From positions 1 to 64,000 of the forward strand of contig NZ_LLYY01000022.1 of NCBI RefSeq assembly GCF_001484965.1: a stretch of DNA of 64,000 nucleotides, given 5' to 3'. Shown here piece after piece: positions 8,422 through 16,412 of this stretch (the first letter of the stretch is position 1; the number at the start of each line of letters is the position of its first letter). Both the position numbers and the translations under genes were made by a program. A model generated the notes under the pieces. The model had not been told where the DNA came from and searched no databases. It saw only the letters and a program-made list of their open reading frames with translations. Source of the DNA: Shouchella shacheensis (GTDB lineage Bacteria; Bacillota; Bacilli; Bacillales; Bacillaceae_D).

Positions 8422-8898
8422 TTAACGTAAGAATTTTTCAAAATAAATACACTCATCATCTGTGTGCGTAACCGTGTACCCACATCTTTTATATAAAGTT
8501 ATAGCACTATCCCAATCTAAATTGGTTTCAACGGTTATTTTCAGCAAGTCCTTTCTTATTGCATAGTTCTCTAGTTGCTTTACTAAAGCACGACCTAATC
8601 CCATTCCTCTTAACTTTTTGTTCACAGACACACGCTCAATCCTAACCACACGATCACCTTCATAAGTTAAACCACCAGTGCAAACTACTTTATGATGATA
8701 TATACCAACCAAAAAAACACAATTATGATGACTATAATAGGTCAGGATGTTATTCAAATCACTGTTGTACAAGGGATTGATCTCTCCAAATCTTTCTTTT
8801 AACCCTTGCAAGACAAGATTCCTTGCATCAGCTACACAATCTCTATCCACTTTTTTGAACTGAAGATTTTCCATTGAACTTATTTGCTCGCTTTCCAT
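8422..8898 (-). CDS. GNAT family N-acetyltransferase
   Basis: 158 residues of a GNAT fold: CVFLVGIYHHKVVCTGGLTY, then VRIERVSVNKKLRGMGLGRALVKQLENYA with the acetyl-CoA loop RGMGLG, and ITVETNLDWDSAITLYKRCGY at the end. The ATG at 8898 is preceded by AGGTGG at 5 nt. Its start overlaps the 3' end of the methyltransferase gene, so the pair is translationally coupled. Together they are bracketed by short direct repeats. Substrate unknown. Confidence 0.8.
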   Translation of the reverse strand: MESEQISSMENLQFKKVDRDCVADARNLVLQGLKERFGEINPLYNSDLNNILTYYSHHNCVFLVGIYHHKVVCTGGLTYEGDRVVRIERVSVNKKLRGMGLGRALVKQLENYAIRKDLLKITVETNLDWDSAITLYKRCGYTVTHTDDECIYFEKFLR

Positions 8899-9653
8899 AT
8901 CGTCCACCTGTCTTGTTCAGTAATACGACCATCTGGAATGGAGTGATCAATATCATTTACAAGTGAAAGTATCTCCTCATCTGATAATTCATGGAGAATT
9001 GATCGACCCGTTCTAGCCTTAATATCCTCGAATAGATCTTCCTTGTTGGTATAAATTTCTCGTTCTTCCCAGATCTTTATTTCTTTAAGTGAATGGAAGC
9101 CCGTTTTTTCAAGCTCTTGTTTAACTAAAGTTGAGCTATATCGTCTTTTCTGCTCAATCTTTCTAAGATGTGGGAATAAGGAGAAAATAAAACCTCTTAT
9201 ATGTTGGCTGTCTCCTTTTAAGAAACAGTCCTCAGGAGTTCTATCTTGTATTAAAAGAGAGCCACCTGGCGTTAAAATTCTATGAGCTTCTTGAAAAAAA
9301 GGTGCTAGATCGTCAAGGTGATGAATAAGTGCTCTCCCCAACATTAATTCAGCATATTGATTGGGTAAAAGAGTATCATATGCTGTACCTACTGAAAATT
9401 CTATTTCATTATACATTTTGCAATTTATTTTAGCTCCGTCAAGCATGGATTCGGAGAAGTCAACTCCAGTTACTTTAGGGATACCTAGATCAGCAAGTTC
9501 TTTTGCATAAATCCCTCCACCTGTTCCAATATCAACAGCTCGTTTTACTTCAGGCACCTCAATTAATGTTTTAACAGCAATCACCCAAGAATCACTGGCT
9601 TTTCTTGTTGTATAACTGTATTTGTTTTTCTCATCATGAAAGTCAATTCCCAA
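8880..9653 (-). CDS. SAM-dependent methyltransferase (Methyltransf_11 type)
   Basis: 257 residues. VKRAVDIGTGGGIYAKELADLG is motif I (SAM binding), VTGVDFSESML the acidic motif, and LMLGRALIHHLDDLAPFFQEAHRILTPGGSLLIQD covers motifs II and III of class I methyltransferases. The start is set at TTG 9653: GGAG lies 8 nt upstream and the N-terminus then reads GIDFHDEKNKYSYTTRKASDSW. Upstream in-frame residues are hydrophobic and poorly supported. It precedes and overlaps the GNAT gene. Substrate unknown. Confidence 0.83.
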   Translation of the reverse strand: MGIDFHDEKNKYSYTTRKASDSWVIAVKTLIEVPEVKRAVDIGTGGGIYAKELADLGIPKVTGVDFSESMLDGAKINCKMYNEIEFSVGTAYDTLLPNQYAELMLGRALIHHLDDLAPFFQEAHRILTPGGSLLIQDRTPEDCFLKGDSQHIRGFIFSLFPHLRKIEQKRRYSSTLVKQELEKTGFHSLKEIKIWEEREIYTNKEDLFEDIKARTGRSILHELSDEEILSLVNDIDHSIPDGRITEQDRWTIWKASK

Positions 9654-9746
9654 ACAAATCACTCCAATAATGTAACAGGATTCAAGTTGCAACGTAACCA
9701 ACAACTCTATGATAGCGTTATCGTTCCACACTGTAGCCCTAATAAA

Positions 9747-9783
9747 CATATGGGCGCAAGCTCTTGCCCCCTTCTAGCGCCTC
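9747..9783 (+). repeat. Direct repeat copy 2 flanking the methyltransferase/GNAT pair
   Basis: CATAT, GCGCAA-G-CTCTTGC, then GCGCCTC, paired with the copy at 8329-8366. It lies just upstream of the methyltransferase start. Confidence 0.5.
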
Positions 9784-9824
9784 TCTTGCAGCTATGATAC
9801 ATTCTCGTTTCACTAAAAGTAGCA

Positions 9825-10196
9825 TTATTTGTTCCATTGAAGAAATTCTAAACGATTCCCGAACGGATCGTTTACATAAAAACGCTTAGCGCCTTCCAGC
9901 GGCTCCCCTTCTTTTACCTCAACCCCTTTATTGATGAGTCTTTCACGCAATGCTTCTAAATTCTCAACATGAAAAGCAGGGTGTGCCTTTTTAGCAGGAA
10001 TGAAGTCTTCTTGAATGCCAATATGCAATTGATGTGTTCCGCATTGAAACCAAACACCCCCACGTTTTGATAAATTTACAGGTTTTGGAATCTCCTTCAT
10101 GCCAAGAATACTGCTAAAGAAATTACGGGCCTCATCCTCGCTAGCTTTTGGTGCAGCCAGTTGAACGTGATCAATTCTAGTGAAAGAGTATAACAT
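9825..10196 (-). CDS. VOC-fold (glyoxalase/dioxygenase-like) protein
   Basis: 123 residues with the two beta-alpha-beta-beta-beta modules of the vicinal oxygen chelate superfamily: FTRIDHVQLAAPK at the start, then a middle HPAFHVENLEALRERLINKGVEV and a C-terminal KRFYVNDPFGNRLEFLQWN. Candidate metal ligands are His in RIDHV, His in HPAFH and Glu in LEFLQ. The start is uncertain between the ATG at 10196 and a GTG at 10202, both behind AAGGATGG. Single gene. Many relatives are of unknown substrate. Confidence 0.8.
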   Translation of the reverse strand: MLYSFTRIDHVQLAAPKASEDEARNFFSSILGMKEIPKPVNLSKRGGVWFQCGTHQLHIGIQEDFIPAKKAHPAFHVENLEALRERLINKGVEVKEGEPLEGAKRFYVNDPFGNRLEFLQWNK

Positions 10197-10346
10197 AATC
10201 ACACACACCATCCTTTTTAATTTCGTTTGTCATATAAAAGTATACCTCGAATCATTTATAATTTATAATGTTTGTTTCTTATCAAAATAAATAAGTATTT
10301 CTTATCACATGAATATGTAGCCTACAGAACTTCCCGTTTAACAGAG

Positions 10347-11129
10347 CTAGAACCGTACACTAAAACCGTCAAATTCATGAACCCCCGTGCCAAACCTAAC
10401 AAGTTCGTTTTCTCTTAGAAACTTAACCGCCAGCTTCACTTCCTTTAAAATGTCCGGGTCCAGGCCTAAGGTATTATGGGAACCATACACCATTGAAACG
10501 TTTTTTATCTCTGATATTCTCTCCAAAGATTGAACCAAATCAATTGGATTCGCTGAGGGAAAAAATGCATACACAGGCGTTTCATCATACAGCAAATCGC
10601 CCGTGAACAAATACCCATTCGTCTCATCAAAAACACATAGATGGCCTGGTGAATGCCCTGGAGTATGGTATATCATTAATTTTCTGTTCCCCATATCCAT
10701 GACATCCCCATCTGCTATAAGCCCCGCTGGTTCTCCTTGATACGGCGTATAGGTAGTAGGATCAAAGGTTTCTGGAGCAGGTATAGTAATATCTCGGCCT
10801 ATATCTTTTCTTATTTGTTCTAGAGGCAGCCCCTTAATGCCGTTCCTAAGCCAGTCTGAATCCTTCTCATGGACATAGATCCTCTCAAATTCACCGTGGC
10901 CTCCAATATGGTCTGCATGAACATGGGTCGTCAGAACGGTGATGGGCAGGTTTGTAAGTTGATCGGTGATTCTTTTTATCTGATCAATCCCAAGACCTGT
11001 ATCAATTAACGCAGCCTTTTCTTCCCCAATTAATAAAAATGAATGCACGTTCTCCCAATGGCCGTATTCGCTAATGGCGAATGTGCTACTATCAATTTCT
11101 TGTATTGTAAACCATGAATCCCTAATCAT
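10347..11129 (-). CDS. Metallo-beta-lactamase-fold hydrolase
   Basis: 260 residues. H69-x-H71-x-D73-H74 (TTHVHADHIGGH) is the zinc-binding motif of the superfamily. YHTPGHSPGHLCVFDE supplies the next His and FTGDLLYDE the bridging Asp; MVYGSHN gives the last His. The overall pattern is that of glyoxalase-II-like hydrolases, not of true beta-lactamases. AAGGGAG lies 8 nt before the ATG. It stands upstream of an SDR-like gene on the same strand, with 57 nt between. Substrate unknown. Confidence 0.85.
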   Translation of the reverse strand: MIRDSWFTIQEIDSSTFAISEYGHWENVHSFLLIGEEKAALIDTGLGIDQIKRITDQLTNLPITVLTTHVHADHIGGHGEFERIYVHEKDSDWLRNGIKGLPLEQIRKDIGRDITIPAPETFDPTTYTPYQGEPAGLIADGDVMDMGNRKLMIYHTPGHSPGHLCVFDETNGYLFTGDLLYDETPVYAFFPSANPIDLVQSLERISEIKNVSMVYGSHNTLGLDPDILKEVKLAVKFLRENELVRFGTGVHEFDGFSVRF

Positions 11130-11184
11130 TAGAAAAACTCCCTTAGTCCGTAATCTGGCCCTTCAAAGTAACGGGTGCCATGCC

Positions 11185-11727
11185 TTATGGCCTTAATCCC
11201 CATGGTTCTAGCTGTCCAATGACCGTTTTCTTCTTTCCATCTTTGATTGCATCAATGACGCCCTCTGAGATTTCGTGATGTGTTAACCATCTTGATCGTT
11301 GCTCTCCTACCATAAAGCCTAGTTGTATATCATGTTTCGTACAGTGGCTAGGCAAAGAAACCTGAGATTGTATCGATTTCAAACTTTCGCTGCTTCCCTT
11401 AATATGATAAAAATCAAAGGGCTCTTTTTGGTTAGCCCTTACTTCTTTGAGGATAGCAGGAATAGCGTGCGGCGCGTTACTATGTATCCAAGTCACCATT
11501 ACATCAATGGGGCCATGCATGTTTATGGCTTCCCTGACTGCTTCTTTTAAAGCCTCGGTCTTTTTATAATCCAAAGAAAGTAAGTTTAGCCCCGTTCCTG
11601 ACTCAGATAACTGAGTTAACCTCTCCTTGTTTCTGGCTAGGATTGATGTATGAGAATACTTTTTACTCAGCCACACGGATACATCCCGAAGCATCCCTGT
11701 CCCTCCAATAATAAATGCGTGCTGCAA
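11185..11727 (-). CDS. Short-chain dehydrogenase-like NAD(P)-binding protein
   Basis: 180 residues. QHAFIIGGTGMLRDVSVWLSKK at the N-terminus is a Rossmann glycine-rich loop (GGTGML) and LARNKERLTQL the following strand and helix. The protein lacks the long C-terminal half and the YxxxK pair of classical SDRs, as is usual for this short Bacillus group. The start is TTG 11727 behind GGGAGGA; the upstream Met has no ribosome-binding site. A diverged copy of its 5' end and promoter region lies at 13462-13557. Confidence 0.72.
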   Translation of the reverse strand: MQHAFIIGGTGMLRDVSVWLSKKYSHTSILARNKERLTQLSESGTGLNLLSLDYKKTEALKEAVREAINMHGPIDVMVTWIHSNAPHAIPAILKEVRANQKEPFDFYHIKGSSESLKSIQSQVSLPSHCTKHDIQLGFMVGEQRSRWLTHHEISEGVIDAIKDGKKKTVIGQLEPWGLRP

Positions 11728-12007
11728 CGGACCAGTCCTCCCTCTTGTTGCAAGTTTAAATAAATGGAACACCTCTATAATCCGGATTATTCATAGAACG
11801 CTCTCAAAAGAGCCTTCCCAGTGAAAAATCGACGAAAATGTCATTTTGTTGACGTTCCGAACTCTGCACGTGGCTTTTTTGTTGTTCCTATGGCTGCCTG
11901 GCCCTATTTCTCCCATACAGGGGGGCACTTCCTCTAAAAGGGCAGACGTATTCTAGGAACACGAACAAACAGAACGTATATTCCCACTTTATACGGACGT
12001 TTCCGAG

Positions 12008-12244
12008 CTAACTGAACCCCGGTAACCGTTGAATCTCTTTCAGCGTTTGTAAGAATTCCTTTTGGTACACGCAGTGACTGCTGAGCTTGAAGGTGAGATA
12101 TCGTGCGGACCAACTGATGCGCCCGGCGATCTTAATCAGTTGTAAACGCACTGTAGCGATCGAAGGTTTGGTCTCTGCGTCCACACCCACTACTATATCA
12201 GACCGACTGAACTGAAATGTAAAAAGAGCGACAATAACCGCTCT
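12008..12244 (-). pseudogene. C-terminal remnant of a transposase (IS1380-like)
   Basis: About 78 codons read RAVIVALFTFQFSRSDIVVG, then SIATVRLQLIKIAGRISWSARYLT and FKLSSHCVYQKEFLQTLKEI before a stop. This recalls the end of IS1380-type transposases (VRxKLxKIGGR followed by ARYVTFxLSS). No catalytic part or upstream frame exists, so it is a relic. It lies beside the toxin-antitoxin pair and suggests that the locus was reshaped by mobile DNA. The family assignment is from memory of the motif. Confidence 0.5.
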
Positions 12245-12254
12245 TTTAATCCAT

Positions 12255-12680
12255 TTAATCTTCATATGTAAGTCCGTAATAATCTTCAAGTAATATTTGA
12301 AGTTCATCCAATTTATCTTCAGATATAATGCCTTTATAATCGGTTAAATCTTTTTTGATGACGGGTTGGGTAAGTTGTAACTGGCCTAAACAATCAACAG
12401 CTACATTGTCATGACTTGAATGTAATTCCAAATCGTACCTCTTTTTTAAATCTGTTCGAGGAGATAAAGGAGCGATGGTAACGATGGGGCAAAGGGGATG
12501 GTAATTCTCAATGTTGTTAGAAATCACCACCACCCATCTTTCATCATGCTGCCACCGTTTGCCTATTTTATCCGCTTGAGGGATGCTGACCTCAGCATCT
12601 TTAATGACCCATACAGAGCCGAATGAAAATTCCCGGCGATCAAATAATGCTCTGCGATCGGCATACCTAGATCTCGACAT
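12255..12680 (-). CDS. PemK/MazF-type endoribonuclease toxin
   Basis: 141 residues. FSFGSVWVIKDAEV opens the MazF/PemK beta-barrel, RWVVVISNN is the conserved strand, and CPIVTIAPLSPR the next. The family cleaves mRNA at short motifs and inhibits translation until bound by its antitoxin. The ATG has GAGGG 7 nt upstream and overlaps the end of the preceding Panacea-domain gene by 14 nt, as expected for a coupled toxin-antitoxin operon. It is somewhat longer than typical MazF (about 115 residues), with an extra acidic C-terminal helix (ISEDKLDELQILLEDYY). Confidence 0.78.
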   Translation of the reverse strand: MSRSRYADRRALFDRREFSFGSVWVIKDAEVSIPQADKIGKRWQHDERWVVVISNNIENYHPLCPIVTIAPLSPRTDLKKRYDLELHSSHDNVAVDCLGQLQLTQPVIKKDLTDYKGIISEDKLDELQILLEDYYGLTYED

Positions 12681-13302
12681 TGCTTACCCTCTTCCTCAAA
12701 TCTTCGAATTCTTTATACTGAGAAAGAAGGTTAGCATAGTACTCCTCATCGGTGCCCCTGCTCGTGTCTTGTTCTTGGAGTCTTTGTCTTGCCAGGCGTC
12801 TTTTTTCACGGGTGGATTTATAGACAGGCTTTGATTCAGACATATCAATCAGCCTCCCTAAATGTTTTTCCCCTGCGCCTTCCGTTTTTAAAATATTCGC
12901 CATTGGAGGGGTGGCATATGCCGCCTCAATGACGCCGTTATAATCTTTATTCCTCAATTCTTCCGAGACAAAACTTGCTACGAATTCAGCTTTTTCATCT
13001 AATGCATAGAACGAGGTATCATCTGTTTGGAGACTGTGACTGTAGGATGTCCCGTTGTAGCGGTTTTTATAAGTGGTCACAAAGATAACACCTTCGGCTT
13101 CGAGTTTCATAACGGTCTGAACGATCTCTGTATGATTCGGACCATACAGGTAGCGTTCAAATGTCAAGCCGCTGTAGGCTTCTCCGAATAGCTGCTGAAA
13201 ATAATATTCAAACAAATATACATATTTCATTAACTCTGTTCTTCCCAATGAACGATGGGCGTTTTCAAGGAAAAATACGAGTAGATTTTCTATCTTCATC
13301 AT
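12667..13302 (-). CDS. Panacea-domain (SocA/DUF4065-like) antitoxin
   Basis: 211 residues. LGRTELMKYVYLFEYYFQQ, LTFERYLYGPNHTEIVQTVM and LEAEGVIFVT form the Panacea/SocA fold (the K-x-x-YL helix and the YGP motif are visible, residues about 18-75). Panacea proteins are known as antitoxins that pair with many unrelated toxin domains; here the partner is a PemK/MazF toxin overlapping its 3' end. The charged C-terminal third (REKRRLARQRLQEQ) may hold the toxin-neutralising segment. GGGGGAAGTG precedes two successive ATGs; either may be the start. Confidence 0.72.
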   Translation of the reverse strand: MMKIENLLVFFLENAHRSLGRTELMKYVYLFEYYFQQLFGEAYSGLTFERYLYGPNHTEIVQTVMKLEAEGVIFVTTYKNRYNGTSYSHSLQTDDTSFYALDEKAEFVASFVSEELRNKDYNGVIEAAYATPPMANILKTEGAGEKHLGRLIDMSESKPVYKSTREKRRLARQRLQEQDTSRGTDEEYYANLLSQYKEFEDLRKRVSNVEI

Positions 13303-13461
13303 ATTCACTTCCCCCATTTTATGATCCTTTTCTAATTATAGAGGATAATCACAAGTAAAATGAACCTTTTTATTTAATTTTACATTATTTATTTTTATAA
13401 TGGCTCATTTCATCCGAACTCCACGCAGCGGAGTGTGCATCGACGTTGAGTGGACCCCTTT

Positions 13462-13557
13462 CCCTGTGCCTCCGATAATAAATGCATGCGGCAAAGGACC
13501 AGCTCTTTCTTATCTAATATAACATTATAAGTTTTAATAAAAGGAACACTTCTATAG
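13462..13557 (-). pseudogene. Duplicated 5' end and promoter region of the SDR-like gene
   Basis: The segment aligns with 11695-11780 in the same orientation (CCTCC-ATAATAAATGC core, then GGACCAG and GGAACAC-TCTATA). Read on the minus strand it would encode the Rossmann start (HAFIIGG) of the SDR-like gene, then stops. It is a truncated second copy upstream of the toxin-antitoxin pair. Confidence 0.6.
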
Positions 13558-13583
13558 ATTAAACACTCTTGAGAAATATTTTT

Positions 13584-13913
13584 TCATCCAAACACTGAAC
13601 CCTGAACCTTCAAACACAAGAACCAGCCACCAACACCTAAAAGCAGAGCGAGGGAAAGAGGAAAAGCCGATCGTAATAGAAGAGCTACGATTAAAATTAA
13701 AACGGCTGTTGCTGGAAAACCCCATAGAACCCCCGTGGCAAACTGACTGATCTCCTCAGCACTTTTCCCTTGAAAAGAAAGCCAGAATAAACTCAATAAA
13801 CTTATGAGAGGCAGCGCAGCAATAACACCACCAACCGATGGAGATCGCCGTGCAACTTCAGTGATAATGCCAATGACTAACGCAGAGACAAGGATTTTTA
13901 CTATCGTGAACAT
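13584..13913 (-). CDS. DUF3147 family membrane protein
   Basis: 109 residues with about four hydrophobic helices and short loops (VARRSPSVGGVIAALPLIS is the recognisable DUF3147 segment). It overlaps the 3' end of the MarR gene by 13 nt and has AGGGAGG 7 nt before its ATG, so the two form an operon. The family is found throughout Bacillus with no established function. The pairing with a MarR regulator suggests an inducible envelope or stress role; this is inference. Confidence 0.75.
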   Translation of the reverse strand: MFTIVKILVSALVIGIITEVARRSPSVGGVIAALPLISLLSLFWLSFQGKSAEEISQFATGVLWGFPATAVLILIVALLLRSAFPLSLALLLGVGGWFLCLKVQGSVFG

Positions 13914-14323
13914 GCTTTAGCCTCCCTGCTTAAAATCGCAAAGGCGTTTTTTATTGTCTCAATTTCTTCTTTTGTCATGCTATCAAGAATAGACGATAGC
14001 TTTTCTTCATTGAGTTGTGTATTGTGTACCAAAATGTTTTTGCCATCTGCGGTTATCACAACGTGGACTCTCCGTTCATCCTCAGTACTTCTTATTTTTT
14101 TAACCCACCCCTTTTGAATGAGTCGCTTCACATGTTCAGAAGCTGTATTGTGACTGACGGACAGAAAGTGAGACAACTCACCAACAGTTGCTTTGCCGTT
14201 AAAATCGAGATGTTGGAGCAAACGTATAGCTTGGTGGGTAATCGGATCTTGATGTTCATAGTGCAGGTGATAATAAATTTCTGTCCAATTTTGATTAATC
14301 GTTTTACATAGGGGTTTATTCAT
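13901..14323 (-). CDS. MarR-family transcriptional regulator
   Basis: 140 residues with a winged helix: QAIRLLQHLDFNGKATVGELSHFLSV and SHNTASEHVKRLIQKGWVKKIRSTEDERR (the wing with D-x-R). The protein should bind as a dimer to a palindrome; a perfect 15-bp one (14349-14363) lies just upstream of its start. AAAGGAG precedes the ATG by 7 nt. It is followed by an overlapping DUF3147 membrane-protein gene, which it probably regulates together with itself. Confidence 0.87.
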   Translation of the reverse strand: MNKPLCKTINQNWTEIYYHLHYEHQDPITHQAIRLLQHLDFNGKATVGELSHFLSVSHNTASEHVKRLIQKGWVKKIRSTEDERRVHVVITADGKNILVHNTQLNEEKLSSILDSMTKEEIETIKNAFAILSREAKACSR

Positions 14324-14348
14324 GATTCGGCTCCTTTATATCGTTTAT

Positions 14349-14363
14349 TACGATATAATCGTA
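14349..14363. promoter_or_regulatory. Perfect palindrome, likely MarR operator
   Basis: TACGAT-ATA-ATCGTA, 15 bp, 26 nt upstream of the marR start and overlapping the AT-rich promoter region. The position and symmetry fit autorepression by the MarR protein. Confidence 0.6.
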
Positions 14364-14475
14364 TCATGTGATATCAAAGGGTTCAAGGGTAATCTTTCAA
14401 TGCGGATTGAGTGTAGCTAAATTTAAAAAGACACAAACCACTACTAGTGTTTTGCGCCTTTAACTTCAATGGGAA

Positions 14476-14712
14476 TTATTCACCCACTACACCCAAAACA
14501 ACTTTAAATCCTTTACGTTCTTTCCTCATTCGCTTAAAACCCTCTTTTGAGTCCAACACCAAAACAATGTATCCAATCCAAATTCTTATGTATAGAGACT
14601 TCAACTTTATTGGCCCGACAACACCTTTTTGCTCGTATTCTTTGCCATCTTCCAATTCTGTTTCAGTCCTAACTAACCAAGTATTCCCTATGCCGCACTC
14701 GATGTATTTCAA
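14476..14712 (-). CDS. DUF3977 family protein
   Basis: 78 residues. KYIECGIGNTWLVRTETELEDGKEYE and LKSLYIRIWIGYIVLVLDSKEGFK follow the DUF3977 family seen in many Bacillus genomes. It has no known function and no signal peptide. The start is TTG 14712, with GAGGT 6 nt upstream. It stands between the marR-DUF3147 operon and a broken oxidoreductase gene. Confidence 0.78.
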   Translation of the reverse strand: MKYIECGIGNTWLVRTETELEDGKEYEQKGVVGPIKLKSLYIRIWIGYIVLVLDSKEGFKRMRKERKGFKVVLGVVGE

Positions 14713-14800
14713 ACAGTGACCTCTTTCTGTAATTATTTTAGAACTTTCTTTTTTCAGAAAACCAACTTTTAGCGTATAACCTTATATTCGCAATATAGTT

Positions 14801-15364
14801 TTAACTGTTTAACGCCAGCTCGATAACCATCTGATTTTTATGACCATCACTAAATAAGGGCAAATCACTGTCTAAATAATTTTTCTTAATATAATCAACG
14901 ACATTATCTAGAAATGGATAGAGTGCATAAAAATAACCTTTTGCTTCTTCGTTTAAGTCATTTGGGACTGTGTAACCCGTGCTAACAGGAATTTCTTCTA
15001 AATCTTGGTTGCTCATCCCCAAGTGCAAATGCCTATCATTGACTAATGTTGCAGTTCCTTCACTACCGTAAATGCTTAATTTAGATCCCTCGGCATGATT
15101 AACTCCAGTAAATACTTGAAGTGAAAACGTCATGTCATTGTCCATTTTCCCATGCAGAAAGAACGCATCATCCGCATCTCTCTTCTCTTCAGCGGCTTGT
15201 TTGACGTGAGTATGTGTGAACCCTTGTATAAAGGACACTTCATGATTAGACAACCATAATAGAGCATCAATCATGTGTGCACCAATAGCACCAAGCAAGA
15301 CTAGGGGTATTCCTAGTGCGCGTCCGCTTCTTGGATAACTATTCTCTACAATGCTAAAACCCAC
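14801..15364 (-). pseudogene. Gfo/Idh/MocA-family oxidoreductase, N-terminally truncated
   Basis: About 180 codons encode the C-terminal domain only: LLGAIGAHMIDALLWLSNHEVSF, then NDMTFSLQVFTG and LSIYGSEGTATLVND, matching NAD-dependent sugar or inositol dehydrogenases after their Rossmann half. The NAD-binding domain (GxGxxG, EKP) is absent. The frame begins inside the 3' end of the upstream GNAT gene, where no ribosome-binding site is evident. This looks like a deletion that joined a GNAT gene to the tail of the dehydrogenase. Confidence 0.72.
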
Positions 15365-15813
15365 TTTTCTTCTACCAAATCTTTATTAGACTTATTCTCA
15401 ACCCAGGTTTCCATTAATTTAAAACCGCTTCTTTCGTAAATCTTTCTCGCTGCTTCTAACTCTTTATTCGTGAGCAACATTACTTCTTGTACGTTTAAAC
15501 TTCTGCAAAAACGTATCGCTTGTTCTACTAACTTCTTTCCCCATCCACCACCTCTTATGCTGGGATCAACAAGAAATAAACCCAACTGTGCCGTTCGTTC
15601 ATTAACTATTTTGATACTGATTGACCCTTTTTGTTCCCCATTTAGCTCTAAAATCCATATGTTTTCCTCAGCACTAGACCTTTCAATAAATCTGTTGACA
15701 CTTTCAGCGATAAAATTCTTGAAGGATAAATCATAACCAAATTCCCTGTTATAAAGTTGATAATGTGAATGAATAATATAGTCTACATCTTCTGCCTTAA
15801 ACGTGCGTATCAT
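15346..15813 (-). CDS. GNAT family N-acetyltransferase
   Basis: 155 residues: IWILELNGEQKGSISIKIV, AQLGLFLVDPSIRGGGWGKKLVEQAIRFCRS (acetyl-CoA loop RGGGWG) and LLTNKELEAARKIYERSGFKLMET make a full single-domain GNAT. In MarR-GNAT fusions of other bacteria the same domain follows a MarR part, but none is present here. AGGGAGGG lies close before the ATG. Its last codons overlap the broken dehydrogenase; the final few residues (WVLAL) look native. Confidence 0.82.
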   Translation of the reverse strand: MIRTFKAEDVDYIIHSHYQLYNREFGYDLSFKNFIAESVNRFIERSSAEENIWILELNGEQKGSISIKIVNERTAQLGLFLVDPSIRGGGWGKKLVEQAIRFCRSLNVQEVMLLTNKELEAARKIYERSGFKLMETWVENKSNKDLVEEKWVLAL

Positions 15814-15957
15814 TTTAACCCTCCCTAACCTATTCGTATGCCTTCTGCTTTCATCACCATTAAGTCAAGCTTAATTCATAATGATAAAATGGCGAACCCC
15901 GCTTGTATCCGCTTTTTTCATAATTTCTTCCCCATTTGCATACGCGCCCTATCATTT

Positions 15958-16302
15958 TTAATAGTCCAATTGACGCAGATACAAGAGCATCTCGCGTTCA
16001 TTCAAATGTTTTAAGCTGTAGTTGCGGATCTTGCTGTCAATTTTCTTTTGTTGCTTACTTCCTTTGCTGAAGAAATTGACAATATGAAAAAATAGGGATC
16101 CCCAAATACTTCCCCAACCATTAAATCCCAGATGAAAGCCCATTTCTTCTGTATCTGATAAGGGTTGTTGCGTGCTTTGCACAAATTCTGTTTTAAACTC
16201 TTCCTGAATGAGAATGTAAGATTCTTTATTCTTTAACGCGAAAAGCAATTCTTCGGCGTTATTGGCTTTAAAATACCCATCCCTCTCTTTCGCTTCCAAC
16301 AA
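15958..16302 (-). CDS. Protein of unknown function with a central hydrophobic segment
   Basis: 114 residues, start TTG 16302 behind AAGGGGG. The first about 45 residues are charged, then comes a glycine/aromatic-rich hydrophobic stretch (FHLGFNGWGSIWGSLFFHIVNFF, about residues 57-79), then a basic tail (KGSKQQKKIDSKIRNY). It could be a membrane-associated protein with one helix. I do not recognise the family. Single gene with AT-rich flanks. Confidence 0.55.
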   Translation of the reverse strand: MLEAKERDGYFKANNAEELLFALKNKESYILIQEEFKTEFVQSTQQPLSDTEEMGFHLGFNGWGSIWGSLFFHIVNFFSKGSKQQKKIDSKIRNYSLKHLNEREMLLYLRQLDY

Positions 16303-16412
16303 GTGAACCCCCTTAACAGTACTGTTTTATTTCAATTTTAACACAATATATCCGACAAAGTAGCCCGATTCAGAAGATGCTCGGTATTCGCTATTCCGTT
16401 CAAAAAAGCGCC

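Noticed and set aside
15958-16302. Holin or toxin for the 114-residue protein
   Set aside because: Only one hydrophobic segment and no partner gene; no basis for a function.
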